From: Streptomyces sp. PH10-H1
GTDB taxonomy: Bacteria; Actinomycetota; Actinomycetes; Streptomycetales; Streptomycetaceae
Assembly (NCBI RefSeq): GCF_030063355.1
Contig: NZ_JASISZ010000022.1
Coordinates: 30,618-94,617, forward strand
Direction of reading: 5' to 3'
Length of the DNA stretch: 64,000 nucleotides
Shown: positions 25,751 to 34,076 of the stretch, one piece after another
Position numbering within the stretch: the stretch's first letter is position 1
Layout of the letters: each line of letters opens with the position of its first letter
The notes under the pieces: model-generated
Told to the model about the DNA's origin: nothing
The model's database searches: none
The model's input: only the letters and a program-made list of their open reading frames with translations
Position numbers and translations under genes: made by a program

Positions 25751-26617
25751 ATGACCAACCCCGCCGAGCGGCTGGTGGATCTGCTCGACCTGGAGCGGAT
25801 CGAGGAGAACATCTTCCGCGGCCGCAGTCCGCAGGAACGGCTGCAGCGGGTCTTCGGCGGGCAGGTCGCGGGCCAGGCGCTGGTCGCGGCCGGCCGCACC
25901 ACGGACGGCGAGCGGCCGGTGCACTCGCTGCACGCGTACTTCCTGCGGCCCGGCCGTCCCGGCGTGCCGATCGTGTACCAGGTCGAGCGGGTCCGCGACG
26001 GCCGCTCATTCACCACCCGGCGGGTGGTGGCGATCCAGCAGGGTCGGACGATCTTCAATCTCACAGCCTCCTTCCATCAGCCGGAACCGGGCTTCGAGCA
26101 CCAGATCCCGATGCCCGAGGTGCCCGGCCCCGAGGACCTTCCTAAGCTCGGCGACGAACTGCGCGAGCACTTGGGGGTACTGCCCGAGTCGCTGGAGCGG
26201 ATGGCCCGCCGCCAGCCGTTCGACATCCGCTATGTGGAGCGGCTGCGCTGGACGCCCGAGGAGATCGAGGGCGCCGAGCCGCGCAGCGCTGTGTGGATGC
26301 GCGCGGTGGGACCGCTGGGCGACGATCCGCTGGTGCACACCTGCGCACTCACCTACGCGAGCGACATGATGCTGCTCGACGCGGTGCGGGTACCGGTCGA
26401 ACCGCTGTGGGGACCCCGCGGCTTCGACATGGCCTCCCTCGACCACGCGATGTGGTTCCACCGCCCGTTCAGGACCGACGAGTGGTTCCTCTACGAGCAG
26501 GAGTCACCGATCGCAACCGGCGCCCGCGGCCTGGCCCGCGGCCAGATCTACGACCGCTCGGGCCGACTGCTGGTCTCGGTGATGCAGGAAGGGCTCTTCC
26601 GCAAGATCGGCGGCTGA
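25751..26617 (+). CDS. tesB: acyl-CoA thioesterase II
   Basis: A 288-residue double-hotdog thioesterase that hydrolyses acyl-CoA to free acid and CoA. Family markers are FRGRSPQERLQRVFGGQVAGQ at the N-terminus (with the catalytic-region Gly-Gly-Gln), HSLHAYFLRPG, and the C-terminal SLDHAMWFHRPFR and DEWFLYEQESP. The usual Asp, Thr and Gln active-site region is intact. GGGAG before ATG 25751 is a good ribosome site. It follows the helicase gene closely. Confidence 0.92.
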   Translation: MTNPAERLVDLLDLERIEENIFRGRSPQERLQRVFGGQVAGQALVAAGRTTDGERPVHSLHAYFLRPGRPGVPIVYQVERVRDGRSFTTRRVVAIQQGRTIFNLTASFHQPEPGFEHQIPMPEVPGPEDLPKLGDELREHLGVLPESLERMARRQPFDIRYVERLRWTPEEIEGAEPRSAVWMRAVGPLGDDPLVHTCALTYASDMMLLDAVRVPVEPLWGPRGFDMASLDHAMWFHRPFRTDEWFLYEQESPIATGARGLARGQIYDRSGRLLVSVMQEGLFRKIGG

Positions 26618-26650
26618 CCGCTCGTCATCCGTCCGGAGTCCGGCCGCTGT

Positions 26651-27649
26651 TCAGGCGCGCCGGAACAGCTTCTTCCGGCGGCCGGTCCGGGCGCTGTTCG
26701 CGGGCTGGTGCAACCGCCAGCCCCGGCGCGGGCGCGGCTCCTGGCACGGTTCGGTACGTGACTCCGGACGCGGCTCGGACCGATGCGCCCGTTGCTCCGG
26801 ACGCGGACCGGGCCGGTGTTCCGGCTCCGCCGCGGTGGCCGGGCGGGGGGCCGGGCGCTCGTGGCGGGCGCGGTCCAGCGCCTCGGCCAGGGAGAGCCGG
26901 GCCAGGGCGATCTCGTCCGGATGATCGGCGGTGATCGCCGCGTCGATCGCCTCCCGGGAGGCGAACTCCCCGGGCCTGCCCGGCGGCAGACCGGACCGCA
27001 GCCTGCGCAGATAGGCCCGCTCGTAGAGATCCGGCACCACTTCCGCGGCGCCGTCGGTGCCCAGCAGCGCCGCCCAGACCGCCGCTTCCTCCCAGGCGTC
27101 GGCAGCGTCCCGCACCAACTGCCCGGCTCGGCGCGCCCGCCAGCCACGCGCCCGGTGGTCCTCGCTCTCGTCCAGGGCGCTGCGCAGCGCTACGGGGAGC
27201 CTGCCGAGGAGCAGTTCGGGATGGTCGCGGGCGTACTGCCCGACCTCGTCGGCCAGATACATCCAGACGACGGCCCGGTAGCGGTTGACGTACCAGCGGA
27301 CCGGGCGGATGAAGCCGCCCTTCGCCAGTTTGACGAAGCGGTCGCGGCTGACACCCATGAGCTCCGCGCCGTCGCCGCTTCCGACCACGCGCAGCCGGTC
27401 GCGCAACGACTGCGGATAACCCTCCGCCGTGCGCAGCCGGTCGACTTCCTCGCGCATCACCCGCCAGCGGCCCTGTCCGGCCGGCGGGACATGGACCTCT
27501 CCGAGCTGGACGGCCAGCTCGAACTCACCCGCCTCCAGCTCCAGTTCTTCCCTGGCGCGGTTCATCCCGAGCACTTCCCCCGACAGCGCTTGCCCTGCCG
27601 GCGCTTCCCCCGCGAGTGACGGCCCTGTGCGTGATTCCCGAACGACCAT
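26651..27649 (-). CDS. DUF6397-like protein with helix-turn-helix-type N-terminal region
   Basis: A 332-residue protein of unknown function, resembling a Streptomyces family I recall as DUF6397. The N-terminal 160 residues hold an excisionase/SAM-like region (EFELAVQLGEVHVP, AELMGVSRDRFVKLAKGGFI, RYRAVVWMYLADE) suggesting DNA or protein binding. A helical middle follows, then a Pro/Arg/Glu-rich tail (EPRPESRTEPCQEPRPRRG) that ends basic. ATG 27649 is preferred because GGGGGAA stands five bases before it; GTG 27661 is an alternative. It is convergent with tesB. Confidence 0.65.
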   Translation of the reverse strand: MVVRESRTGPSLAGEAPAGQALSGEVLGMNRAREELELEAGEFELAVQLGEVHVPPAGQGRWRVMREEVDRLRTAEGYPQSLRDRLRVVGSGDGAELMGVSRDRFVKLAKGGFIRPVRWYVNRYRAVVWMYLADEVGQYARDHPELLLGRLPVALRSALDESEDHRARGWRARRAGQLVRDAADAWEEAAVWAALLGTDGAAEVVPDLYERAYLRRLRSGLPPGRPGEFASREAIDAAITADHPDEIALARLSLAEALDRARHERPAPRPATAAEPEHRPGPRPEQRAHRSEPRPESRTEPCQEPRPRRGWRLHQPANSARTGRRKKLFRRA

Positions 27650-27750
27650 GACTTCCCCCACCGCCTTCGACTACTGACAGTGACGAAGCTTACGCAGTCC
27701 GGTGACCCCTCGGCCGCGCCTGTGGATAACCCGCCAACTCCGCCAACTCC

Positions 27751-27782
27751 GCCGGGGCCGCCGGGGCCGCCGGGGCCGCCGC
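27751..27782. repeat. 9-base GCCGCCGGG-type tandem repeat
   Basis: Three and a half copies of CCGGGGCCG lie just beyond the arsR stop, preceded by two copies of CCAACTCCG (27734-27751). The tract fills the intergenic space before the DUF6397-like gene. Confidence 0.7.
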
Positions 27783-27790
27783 GAATCAGA

Positions 27791-28123
27791 TCAGGGGCGT
27801 ACGGCCTGGAGCAAGGACTCCAGCAGGCCGGGAAAGCGCTCCTCGAGGTCGTCGCGGCGCAGCGATACGTACCGGTTGCGGCCGCTGAGCCGGGTCGAGG
27901 TGAGACCGGCCTCGCGCAGGACCCGCATGTGGTGCGACACGGTCGATTTGTGCAGGTGCTCCAGGGATACGTCCTCCGGGGCGCAGCCGTGTTCCAGCCC
28001 GTCCGCGTAGACCGTCAGCAGCGTCAGCCGCACTGGATCGGCCAGTGCGTGCAACACCCGCACCAGCTCTATTTCCGCCACCGACGGCTCCGGCAGCTTC
28101 TCCATCGCATTCCCACTCACCAC
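27791..28123 (-). CDS. ArsR-family transcriptional regulator
   Basis: A 110-residue winged-helix repressor. The helix-turn-helix is LHKSTVSHHMRVLREAGLTS, preceded by LADPVRLTLLTVYADG and followed by the wing LSGRNRYVSLRRDDL. No CXC metal-binding motif is present in the alpha-3 helix, so a metal inducer is not supported. GTG 28123 is chosen because GAGGAGG lies eight bases upstream. It is divergent from an MFS exporter, with a palindrome overlapping that promoter, which suggests it represses the exporter. Confidence 0.88.
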   Translation of the reverse strand: MVSGNAMEKLPEPSVAEIELVRVLHALADPVRLTLLTVYADGLEHGCAPEDVSLEHLHKSTVSHHMRVLREAGLTSTRLSGRNRYVSLRRDDLEERFPGLLESLLQAVRP

Positions 28124-28161
28124 GCGTCAGACCTCCTCGGGCCAGCCTCCCCCTCCCAGTA

Positions 28162-28194
28162 ATTGTTTGACAATCATCAACCTATCGCTATGGT
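28162..28194 (+). promoter_or_regulatory. MFS promoter overlapped by ArsR-type operator
   Basis: TTGACA at 28167-28172 and TATGGT at 28189-28194, 16 bases apart, form a strong vegetative promoter for the MFS gene. The perfect palindrome ATTGT-TTG-ACAAT at 28162-28174 covers the -35 element, so a bound repressor would block RNA polymerase. ArsR proteins bind palindromes of this sort. Confidence 0.7.
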
Positions 28195-28225
28195 TTTACT
28201 CACATCAAACCGTTGGGGGATTTCC

Positions 28226-29416
28226 ATGCGCCTACGCCTCGTCCTGCTCGCCCTAGGAACCTTCGCCGTCGGCACCGACGCGATGGTGGTCGCGGGAATC
28301 CTGCCGCTCCTGGCCCGCGACCTCGATGTGCCCGTCGCGGCCGCCGGGCAGATCGTGACGGTCTTCGCACTCGCCTACGCCCTGCTGGCACCGCTGCTCG
28401 CCACCGTGACGGCGCGCTGGCCGCGCCGCCGCCTGCTGCTCACCGGTCTCGTGTTCTTCACGCTGGCGAACGTTCTCACCGCGCTGGCCCCGGACTACCC
28501 GACGCTCCTCGCGACGCGGGTGCTCGCTGCGGCCGGTGCCGCGATGTACACCCCCACCGCCGTCGCGGTCGCCACGATGATGGCGGCGCCCGAGCGGCGC
28601 GGCCGGGCGCTCGCCCTGGTGATGGGAGGGATGACGGTGTCCACCGCGCTCGGCGTGCCCTTGGGCACCTGGCTGGGGCGCACCGACTGGCGGCTGACGA
28701 TGTGGCTGGTCGCCGGTCTCGGCGCGGCCGCGCTCGCAGGGCTCGCGACCATGTTGCCCGCGCTGCCCACGCCTAAGGCCGCGCCCGGCCTGCGGGACCG
28801 GCTGGCACCGCTCCGCGACCGCCGGGTGTTCGGGGCGGTCACCACCACTTTCCTGTTCTTCGTGGCAGTGCAGAGCGTCTACATCTACACGGCCACGCTG
28901 GTCGCCCCGGCGACCGGCGGGAGCGCGGACCGGCTCAGTCTGCTGCTGTTCGTGGCCGGGTTGGCCTCCGTCGCGGGCAACTGGCTGGCCGGACGGGTGA
29001 TCGACCGGTTCGGTGCGCGCGCCGCGCTGGTGGTGGGCGGAACCATCACCGCGCTCGTGCAGTGCGCGCTGCCCTGGGGTTCCCTCAGCATGACCGGGAT
29101 GCTGATATGCAATCTGCTCGGCCCGCTCGCCGGCTGGGGCCTGAACGTCGCCCTCCAACACCGGCTGAGCTCCGTCAATCCGGGCGCCGCGCCGTTGCTG
29201 CTGTCGCTCAACAGCAGTGCGCTGTATCTGGGCACGGCCGCGGCGGGCGGCGTGGGCAGCGCTGCGATCGCCGTCCTCGGCACCCGCTGGTTCCCGCTGG
29301 CCGCGGCGGCGCTCGCAGCGCTGGCGACGATCCTGGCCGCGGTGACCAGCCGGGCCGGAAGGGCCGCCGCCATCCCGGCCGCGGCGCCCGGGGTCGTGGC
29401 CCCGGCGGTCCATTGA
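28226..29416 (+). CDS. MFS transporter, DHA1-type exporter
   Basis: A 396-residue membrane protein with 12 predicted helices. The motif following TM2 (LLATVTARWPRRRLLL) and motif C-like VMGGMTVSTALGVPLGTWLG in TM5 are typical of drug/H+ antiporters of the AraJ/CmlA-like group. ATG 28226 follows GGGGGA. It is controlled by its own promoter with an overlapping ArsR-type site. Export of a small toxic or signalling molecule is likely; the substrate is unknown. Confidence 0.88.
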   Translation: MRLRLVLLALGTFAVGTDAMVVAGILPLLARDLDVPVAAAGQIVTVFALAYALLAPLLATVTARWPRRRLLLTGLVFFTLANVLTALAPDYPTLLATRVLAAAGAAMYTPTAVAVATMMAAPERRGRALALVMGGMTVSTALGVPLGTWLGRTDWRLTMWLVAGLGAAALAGLATMLPALPTPKAAPGLRDRLAPLRDRRVFGAVTTTFLFFVAVQSVYIYTATLVAPATGGSADRLSLLLFVAGLASVAGNWLAGRVIDRFGARAALVVGGTITALVQCALPWGSLSMTGMLICNLLGPLAGWGLNVALQHRLSSVNPGAAPLLLSLNSSALYLGTAAAGGVGSAAIAVLGTRWFPLAAAALAALATILAAVTSRAGRAAAIPAAAPGVVAPAVH

Positions 29417-29479
29417 CGCGGGCGGCCGGACCGGGCCGGGCGGACTCTGTGGCGGGAAGCGGGCCGGACGGTCCCCGCG

Positions 29480-29890
29480 TCAGCTTCCGGAGGGGGCGAC
29501 GCCGGGTTGCCGGGGCGCGACCCCGAGGTGCTCGCCGACCCGGTGGACCAGCAAGGTCATCTCATAGGCGACCTGACCGACATCCGCTTCCATGCCGCTG
29601 AGCACGGACAGACAGCTGCCGTCGCCGGCCGCGGTCACGAAGAGGTAGCCCTCGTCGAACTCGACCATCGTCTGCCGAACCCCTCCGACGCGGAACTGCC
29701 GGCCTGCGCCCTTGGCAAGACTGTGGAACCCGGACGAGACGGCCGCCAGATGCTCGGCCGTCGGCCGGTCCAGACTGCCGCTGGCCCCGGTCACCAGCCC
29801 GTCGTTGGACAGCACGAGAGCGTGCTGCACATGCGGTACTCGTTGCGTCAGGTCGTCCAACAGCCAAGCGAGTCCATTGCCCACCGTCAT
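29480..29890 (-). CDS. second roadblock/LC7 protein (CvnB-like) downstream of conservon
   Basis: A 136-residue roadblock/LC7 protein, closely similar in layout to CvnB of the same cluster (HALVLSNDGLVTGASGSL, AAVSSGFHSLAKGAG, GGVRQTMVEFDEGYLFV). Roadblock proteins act as partners or activators of MglA/CvnD-type small GTPases. It lies 127 bases after cvnD, so it may have its own promoter. GAGGTCGGGA before ATG 29890 is the ribosome site. Having two roadblock genes around one GTPase gives a possible alternative partner. Confidence 0.88.
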   Translation of the reverse strand: MTVGNGLAWLLDDLTQRVPHVQHALVLSNDGLVTGASGSLDRPTAEHLAAVSSGFHSLAKGAGRQFRVGGVRQTMVEFDEGYLFVTAAGDGSCLSVLSGMEADVGQVAYEMTLLVHRVGEHLGVAPRQPGVAPSGS

Positions 29891-30017
29891 TCCCGACCTC
29901 CCCGTTTCGACTGCGGTACGAGACTGTCCTGCCCAGCGCGCTACGGCAAGTACCCATCGGGTCCCGGCCGAGATCAATATCCGGTTTCGGCACGCCGAGG
30001 CGCGTACCCTGCGCCCG

Positions 30018-30671
30018 TCAGCCGACCTGCCGGAGCAGCCGCTCGGTGTGCATCCGGCCGGCGTGCTCGACCAGCGCGATGAGCACCTCCTTGCCGGATT
30101 CACGGTCCCGCGCGTCACACAGCACGACCGGTGTCCCCTCCGTCAGATCCAGGGCCCGTGAGACGTCGTGGGGCCGGTAGGAGCGCGCTCCGGTGAAGCA
30201 GTTGACGGCCACGGCGAAGGGAATCCCGCGGTGCTCGAAGAAGTCGACCGCGGGGAAGCAGTCCTCGAGCCTGCGGGTGTCGGCGAGAACCACGGCGCCC
30301 AGTGCTCCGTGCGACAGCTCGTCCCACAGGAACCAGAAACGGTCCTGCCCGGGGGTGCCGAAGAGGTAGAGCGACAGTCCGGCCCGGATCGTGATCCGTC
30401 CGAAGTCCATGGCGACCGTGGTGGTGGTCTTGCGTTCGACCCCGCCGGTGTCGTCGACTTCCCTGCCCACGTCACTGAGCAGTTCCTCGGTGCGCAGCGG
30501 CCGGATCTCGCTGACGGCGCCCACCAGCGTGGTCTTGCCGGCCCCGAAGCCGCCCGCGACCAATATCTTCAACGCCAGGGCGGACTCGTCCCGGCGTCCT
30601 GGGCGCTCGGAGTGCGGGTGGTCGGAGTGCGGGTGGTCGGAGTGCGGGTGGTCAGAGTGCGCGGAGTCCAT
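30018..30671 (-). CDS. cvnD: conservon small GTPase CvnD
   Basis: A 217-residue Ras-like GTP-binding protein. G1 is GGFGAGKTT near residue 41, G3 is GTPGQDRF near 105 and the G4-like motif is VNCFTGA near 155. CvnD proteins form membrane-associated complexes with CvnA-C, likened to eukaryotic G-protein switches. The N-terminus is a repeat, HSDHPHSDHPHSDHPHSE, encoded by exact 15-base DNA repeats; His/Asp-rich, it could bind metal. The start overlaps the end of cvnC by 20 bases. Confidence 0.92.
   Translation of the reverse strand: MDSAHSDHPHSDHPHSDHPHSERPGRRDESALALKILVAGGFGAGKTTLVGAVSEIRPLRTEELLSDVGREVDDTGGVERKTTTTVAMDFGRITIRAGLSLYLFGTPGQDRFWFLWDELSHGALGAVVLADTRRLEDCFPAVDFFEHRGIPFAVAVNCFTGARSYRPHDVSRALDLTEGTPVVLCDARDRESGKEVLIALVEHAGRMHTERLLRQVG
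30607..30660 (-). repeat. 15-base exact tandem repeat in cvnD
   Basis: Three identical copies of TCGGAGTGCGGGTGG and a partial fourth with one change. They encode the HSDHP repeats at the start of CvnD and overlap the end of cvnC in another frame. Copy change keeps the frame of both genes. Confidence 0.9.
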
Positions 30672-31035
30672 CGATCACCTCTCGCAGGATGTGTTCGCCG
30701 GGGAGTGCCGCGGGCGCCACCGGCTCGCGCACCCGGACCCACCCCAGCATCAGCAGGTCGCCCAGCAGGACGCGCACGACGCCCACGGGCAGGTCGGAGT
30801 CCGCCGCGATCTCCGCGACCGACAGCGGAACGTTTCGGCACAGGGCGAGGATCGTGCCGTGCTCCGGAGCCAGGGCCGGGTCATCAGCGGCACCGGATTC
30901 GGCGCCGGGGTCGGCGAACACCTGGGCTATCAGGTCGAGGTGCACACTGCCCGCGTCACCCCGGGTCCGGCCGCCGGTCAGCGCATAGGGGCGGACCATC
31001 GGGCCCGCCTCGTCGTCGTACCAGCGGTCGTCCAT
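30652..31035 (-). CDS. cvnC: conservon protein CvnC (DUF742)
   Basis: A 127-residue DUF742 protein. Family signatures are VRPYALTGGRTRG near the N-terminus, a winged-helix-like region (VAEIAADSDLPVGVVRVLLGDL) and the ending GEHILREVIDGLRAL. In conservons it bridges the kinase-like CvnA, CvnB and the GTPase. Six bases separate it from cvnB and it overlaps cvnD by 20 bases. Confidence 0.92.
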   Translation of the reverse strand: MDDRWYDDEAGPMVRPYALTGGRTRGDAGSVHLDLIAQVFADPGAESGAADDPALAPEHGTILALCRNVPLSVAEIAADSDLPVGVVRVLLGDLLMLGWVRVREPVAPAALPGEHILREVIDGLRAL

Positions 31036-31041
31036 GTCCGG

Positions 31042-31461
31042 TCAGCCGCCGGCCGTGGTGTCGGAGGCGAGCCTGGCCGGTGTCCGCAGATGCTCCCCCA
31101 CCTGTTTGACGAGGCGGGCCATCTCGTAGGCGACCAGTCCGACGTCGGCGGCGGCGGTCGCGAAGACCGCGAGGCAGGAGCCCTCGCCCGCGGCGGCCAC
31201 GAAGAGGAATCCACCGTCGAGTTCGACCATCGTCTGCCGTACGTCCCCGGCGTCGAAATGCCGGCCGGCGCCCTTGGCGAGGCTGTGGAATCCTGACGCG
31301 ACCGCCGCCAGATGTTCGGCGTCCTCGCGGCTCAGCGCGTGTGAGGCGCCCACCGCCAGGCCGTCGTTGGACAGGACCACAGCATGCCGCACCTCGGCCG
31401 CCCGGTCCGTCAGCTCGTCCAGCAGCCAGTCAAGACCGCCGGATCTGTTCGCGTCGATCAT
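31042..31461 (-). CDS. cvnB: conservon roadblock/LC7 protein CvnB
   Basis: A 139-residue roadblock/LC7 protein with DWLLDELTDRAAEVRHAVVL at the N-terminus and the conserved ASGFHSLAKGAGRHF and VRQTMVELDGGFLFV segments. It is expected to contact CvnA and CvnD. The start overlaps the cvnA stop (ATGA), showing translational coupling. Confidence 0.93.
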   Translation of the reverse strand: MIDANRSGGLDWLLDELTDRAAEVRHAVVLSNDGLAVGASHALSREDAEHLAAVASGFHSLAKGAGRHFDAGDVRQTMVELDGGFLFVAAAGEGSCLAVFATAAADVGLVAYEMARLVKQVGEHLRTPARLASDTTAGG

Positions 31462-34076
31462 GCCGGGTCTCCCTCGTTCGACGGCGGGCGGCCGGCCGGT
31501 CGGCCGCCGCCGCGTACCCAGCCGCTGCGGTACGCGGTCATGGTGGCGCGGACCTGCTCAGGGGTACGCCCGTCCCCGTTTCCGTCCCCGTTTCCGTTCC
31601 CCGCCGCGCTTCCGTCCCGCTCCGGGGCGGGCCGTTGCAGCAACTGCGGAGCGAGATGCGCCTTGCGGACGCGACGGGGGAGGTCGTCACCGTCACCGAT
31701 CGCGCCGTCCTGCGCCGGACCGGCCGGGCGCGCGGAACGCGCGGGGACCCCGGACGATCCGACTGACACGGGCGGCTCGGACGGCTCGGAGGACCGGAAC
31801 CGCTCGGACGGTTCGGAGGCTCCCGACTCTCCGGAAGCTCCTGACGCCCCCGATGCCCCCGATGCCCCCGACGATGCGGACACCTCGGATGACGCGTTCA
31901 GCTTCAGCGCCTCAGCCCCGTGCCGCGACGCCAGCGACCGGACGACCGGGTCCTCGTGCTGGGCCCGTTGGGCCCGATGGTCCCGTTGGGCGCGGTCCCG
32001 CTCGGCCGCCCTGCGGGCAGGCGCAGAGTCGGGGACGTATCGCTCGACGAGTCCGGTGGGCAGCAGCACGACGGCCGTCGTCCCGCCGTACGGGGAAGGT
32101 CGCAGCGAGACCTTGACGTCGTGCCGGGCGGAGAGCCGGCTGACGACGAACAGCCCCAGCCGGTCGCTGTCGAACAGGTCCAGTGCCTGCGAGCGCTCGA
32201 TCCGCTGGTTGGCCTCGTCCAGCGCCTCCTTGCCCATGCCCAGGCCCCGGTCCTCGACCTCCAGCACATAGCCGTTGCCGACCTGTTCGCCGTAGACCCG
32301 CACCTTGGTGTGCGGGGGCGAGAACTGGGTCGCGTTCTCGACGAGTTCGGCGATCAGGTGGGTGAGGTCGGCGACCGCGCCGCCGACCACGGCCGCGGGC
32401 GGCAGCCGCCTGACCTCGACCCGCGCGTAGTCCTCCACCTCGGCGACCGCGGCGCGTACGACGTTCTGCAGTGGCACCGGCCGTCGCCAGGCCCGGCCCG
32501 GCGCCGCCCCGGACAGGATGATCAGGCCCTCGGCGTGCCGCCGCATACGGGTGGTGAGGTGATCGAGCCGGAAGAGGTCCTCCAGTTCGTTGGGGTCCTC
32601 CGTCCGCCGCTCCATGCTGTCGAGCAGTGCGAGCTGCCGGTGCACCAGGATCTGGCTGCGGCGGGCGAGGTTGACGAATACGCCGGAGACGCCGCTGAGC
32701 AGCTCGGCGCGTTCGACGGCGGCGGTCAGCGCGGCCCGCTGGACGATGGCGAGCGCCTCGCCGACCTGGCCGATCTCGTCCGCGCCATGGGTGCCGGGCG
32801 GCGCCTCGGCGGCCACGTCGATCTCCTCCCCCGCCCGCAGCCGGCGCATGGCGAGCGGCAGTTTGCGGCGGGCGAGTTCCAGGGCCGCGTTGCGCAGCCC
32901 GACGAGTTCGATGACCAGGCCACGGCCGATGCGCACCGAGACGAGCAGCGAGGCGAGGACGGCGAGCAGTCCGAGCACCACGGCGGCGCCGGAGGTGGTG
33001 AACAGGCCTTGGGTGATGGGGTCGCTGTTCCCGGCGGCGCTGCTGCCCGCCGAGGTCTCGATGGTGCGCAGGCCGGTGAGGACCGGCGTCACAGCCGCGT
33101 CCCAGGCCGCGGCCGGTGCGGCGGTTGCGGCGGCGCGGCCGGGGTCGGCACGCAGCACCTTGTCCTCCGCGTCGCGCAGAGCGACGTACGGTCCTGAGTC
33201 GTTCAGCAGGCTCCAGGACGCGCGGTCGGCGCTGCCGAGGTCCACGGCCGAGGCTTCGAGCAGCAGCCGGCGGCTCAGTACCGCACCGGTGAAATCGCGG
33301 TAACGGGGGCCGGTCAGCGTGCCGGTGAGGCGCGCGACGGACAGCAGGGCGTCCTCGCGGGCGAGCATCTCGCCCGCCCGGCCGAACTCCAGCACCACAC
33401 GGCTGCCGGGGGCGAGGACCGGGTCGGAGACGGAGGTCAGCGCCCCGTCGACCGCGAAGGCGTTCTCGATCACGTCGCCGTAGCTGCCGAACGCCTCGTC
33501 CCCGGTGGCGGCGTGGGCCGTGACGCGGGCGCGCAGTTCGCGCAGGCCTGTCACACCGTCGACGAAGGCGCCGACCCGGCGGGAGACTTCGGACGGAAGA
33601 CCGGTGCCGTCGGCGACCGTGTGGGCATCGCCCTGCCGCAGAGCGCCCGCCGCCCGGTCGGTCGCGGCGGCGCGGCTGTCCAGTTCCGCCGCGCGGGCCG
33701 GTGTCGGGTCCGCGAGGTACTGAGCCGCGGAGCGGCGCTCGGCCTGCAACGCGGTGGTGGCCGCGGCGACCGGTTTGCGGACGGTGTCGTCGACCTGCTG
33801 GATCCGCAGCCGCCCGGAGACTTCCTGGGCGGTGTTGACGGCGGCGAAGGCCCACAGCGCCATCAGCGAGACGACGGGCACCATGAGGACCGAGATGATC
33901 TTCGCCCGGACGGTTCTCGGCCGCAGCCGCAGGCGCAGGCGGACGGGCTCGTTTCCGGTGGCGCCCGTCGCCGCGAGGACAGGGCCTGCCGGGCCGCCGG
34001 CGCGCAGAGCCGGCGGCCGGTGCCGTTCGTCGGCGGGCGCACCGGCATGTGCGCGGCGGCCGCTCGGAGCGGTCAT
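31458..34076 (-). CDS. cvnA: conservon sensor CvnA, nitrate/nitrite-sensing histidine-kinase-like protein
   Basis: An 872-residue membrane sensor. After a 50-residue Pro/Arg-rich cytoplasmic start there is a TM helix (IISVLMVPVVSLMALWAFA), a large extracellular NIT-type nitrate/nitrite-sensing domain (about 85-340), a second TM helix (TSGAAVVLGLLAVLASLLV), a HAMP-like linker and a HATPase domain with N-box HLIAELVENATQFSPP near 570 and G-box DRGLGMG near 605. The H-box is replaced by a coiled segment as usual in CvnA. The 200-residue tail has Gly-Ala-Ser repeats and other low complexity. Its start overlaps the upstream MHYT gene by 4 bases. Confidence 0.92.
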   Translation of the reverse strand: MTAPSGRRAHAGAPADERHRPPALRAGGPAGPVLAATGATGNEPVRLRLRLRPRTVRAKIISVLMVPVVSLMALWAFAAVNTAQEVSGRLRIQQVDDTVRKPVAAATTALQAERRSAAQYLADPTPARAAELDSRAAATDRAAGALRQGDAHTVADGTGLPSEVSRRVGAFVDGVTGLRELRARVTAHAATGDEAFGSYGDVIENAFAVDGALTSVSDPVLAPGSRVVLEFGRAGEMLAREDALLSVARLTGTLTGPRYRDFTGAVLSRRLLLEASAVDLGSADRASWSLLNDSGPYVALRDAEDKVLRADPGRAAATAAPAAAWDAAVTPVLTGLRTIETSAGSSAAGNSDPITQGLFTTSGAAVVLGLLAVLASLLVSVRIGRGLVIELVGLRNAALELARRKLPLAMRRLRAGEEIDVAAEAPPGTHGADEIGQVGEALAIVQRAALTAAVERAELLSGVSGVFVNLARRSQILVHRQLALLDSMERRTEDPNELEDLFRLDHLTTRMRRHAEGLIILSGAAPGRAWRRPVPLQNVVRAAVAEVEDYARVEVRRLPPAAVVGGAVADLTHLIAELVENATQFSPPHTKVRVYGEQVGNGYVLEVEDRGLGMGKEALDEANQRIERSQALDLFDSDRLGLFVVSRLSARHDVKVSLRPSPYGGTTAVVLLPTGLVERYVPDSAPARRAAERDRAQRDHRAQRAQHEDPVVRSLASRHGAEALKLNASSEVSASSGASGASGASGASGESGASEPSERFRSSEPSEPPVSVGSSGVPARSARPAGPAQDGAIGDGDDLPRRVRKAHLAPQLLQRPAPERDGSAAGNGNGDGNGDGRTPEQVRATMTAYRSGWVRGGGRPAGRPPSNEGDPA

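Noticed and set aside
23143..26064. A 973-codon minus-strand frame opposite the helicase and tesB
   Set aside because: Its composition is the mirror of the helicase codons, it has no domain, and it crosses two well-supported genes.
27721..27730. TGTGGATAAC, resembling a DnaA box
   Set aside because: A single copy with no cluster, and no replication genes nearby; expected by chance in 64 kb.
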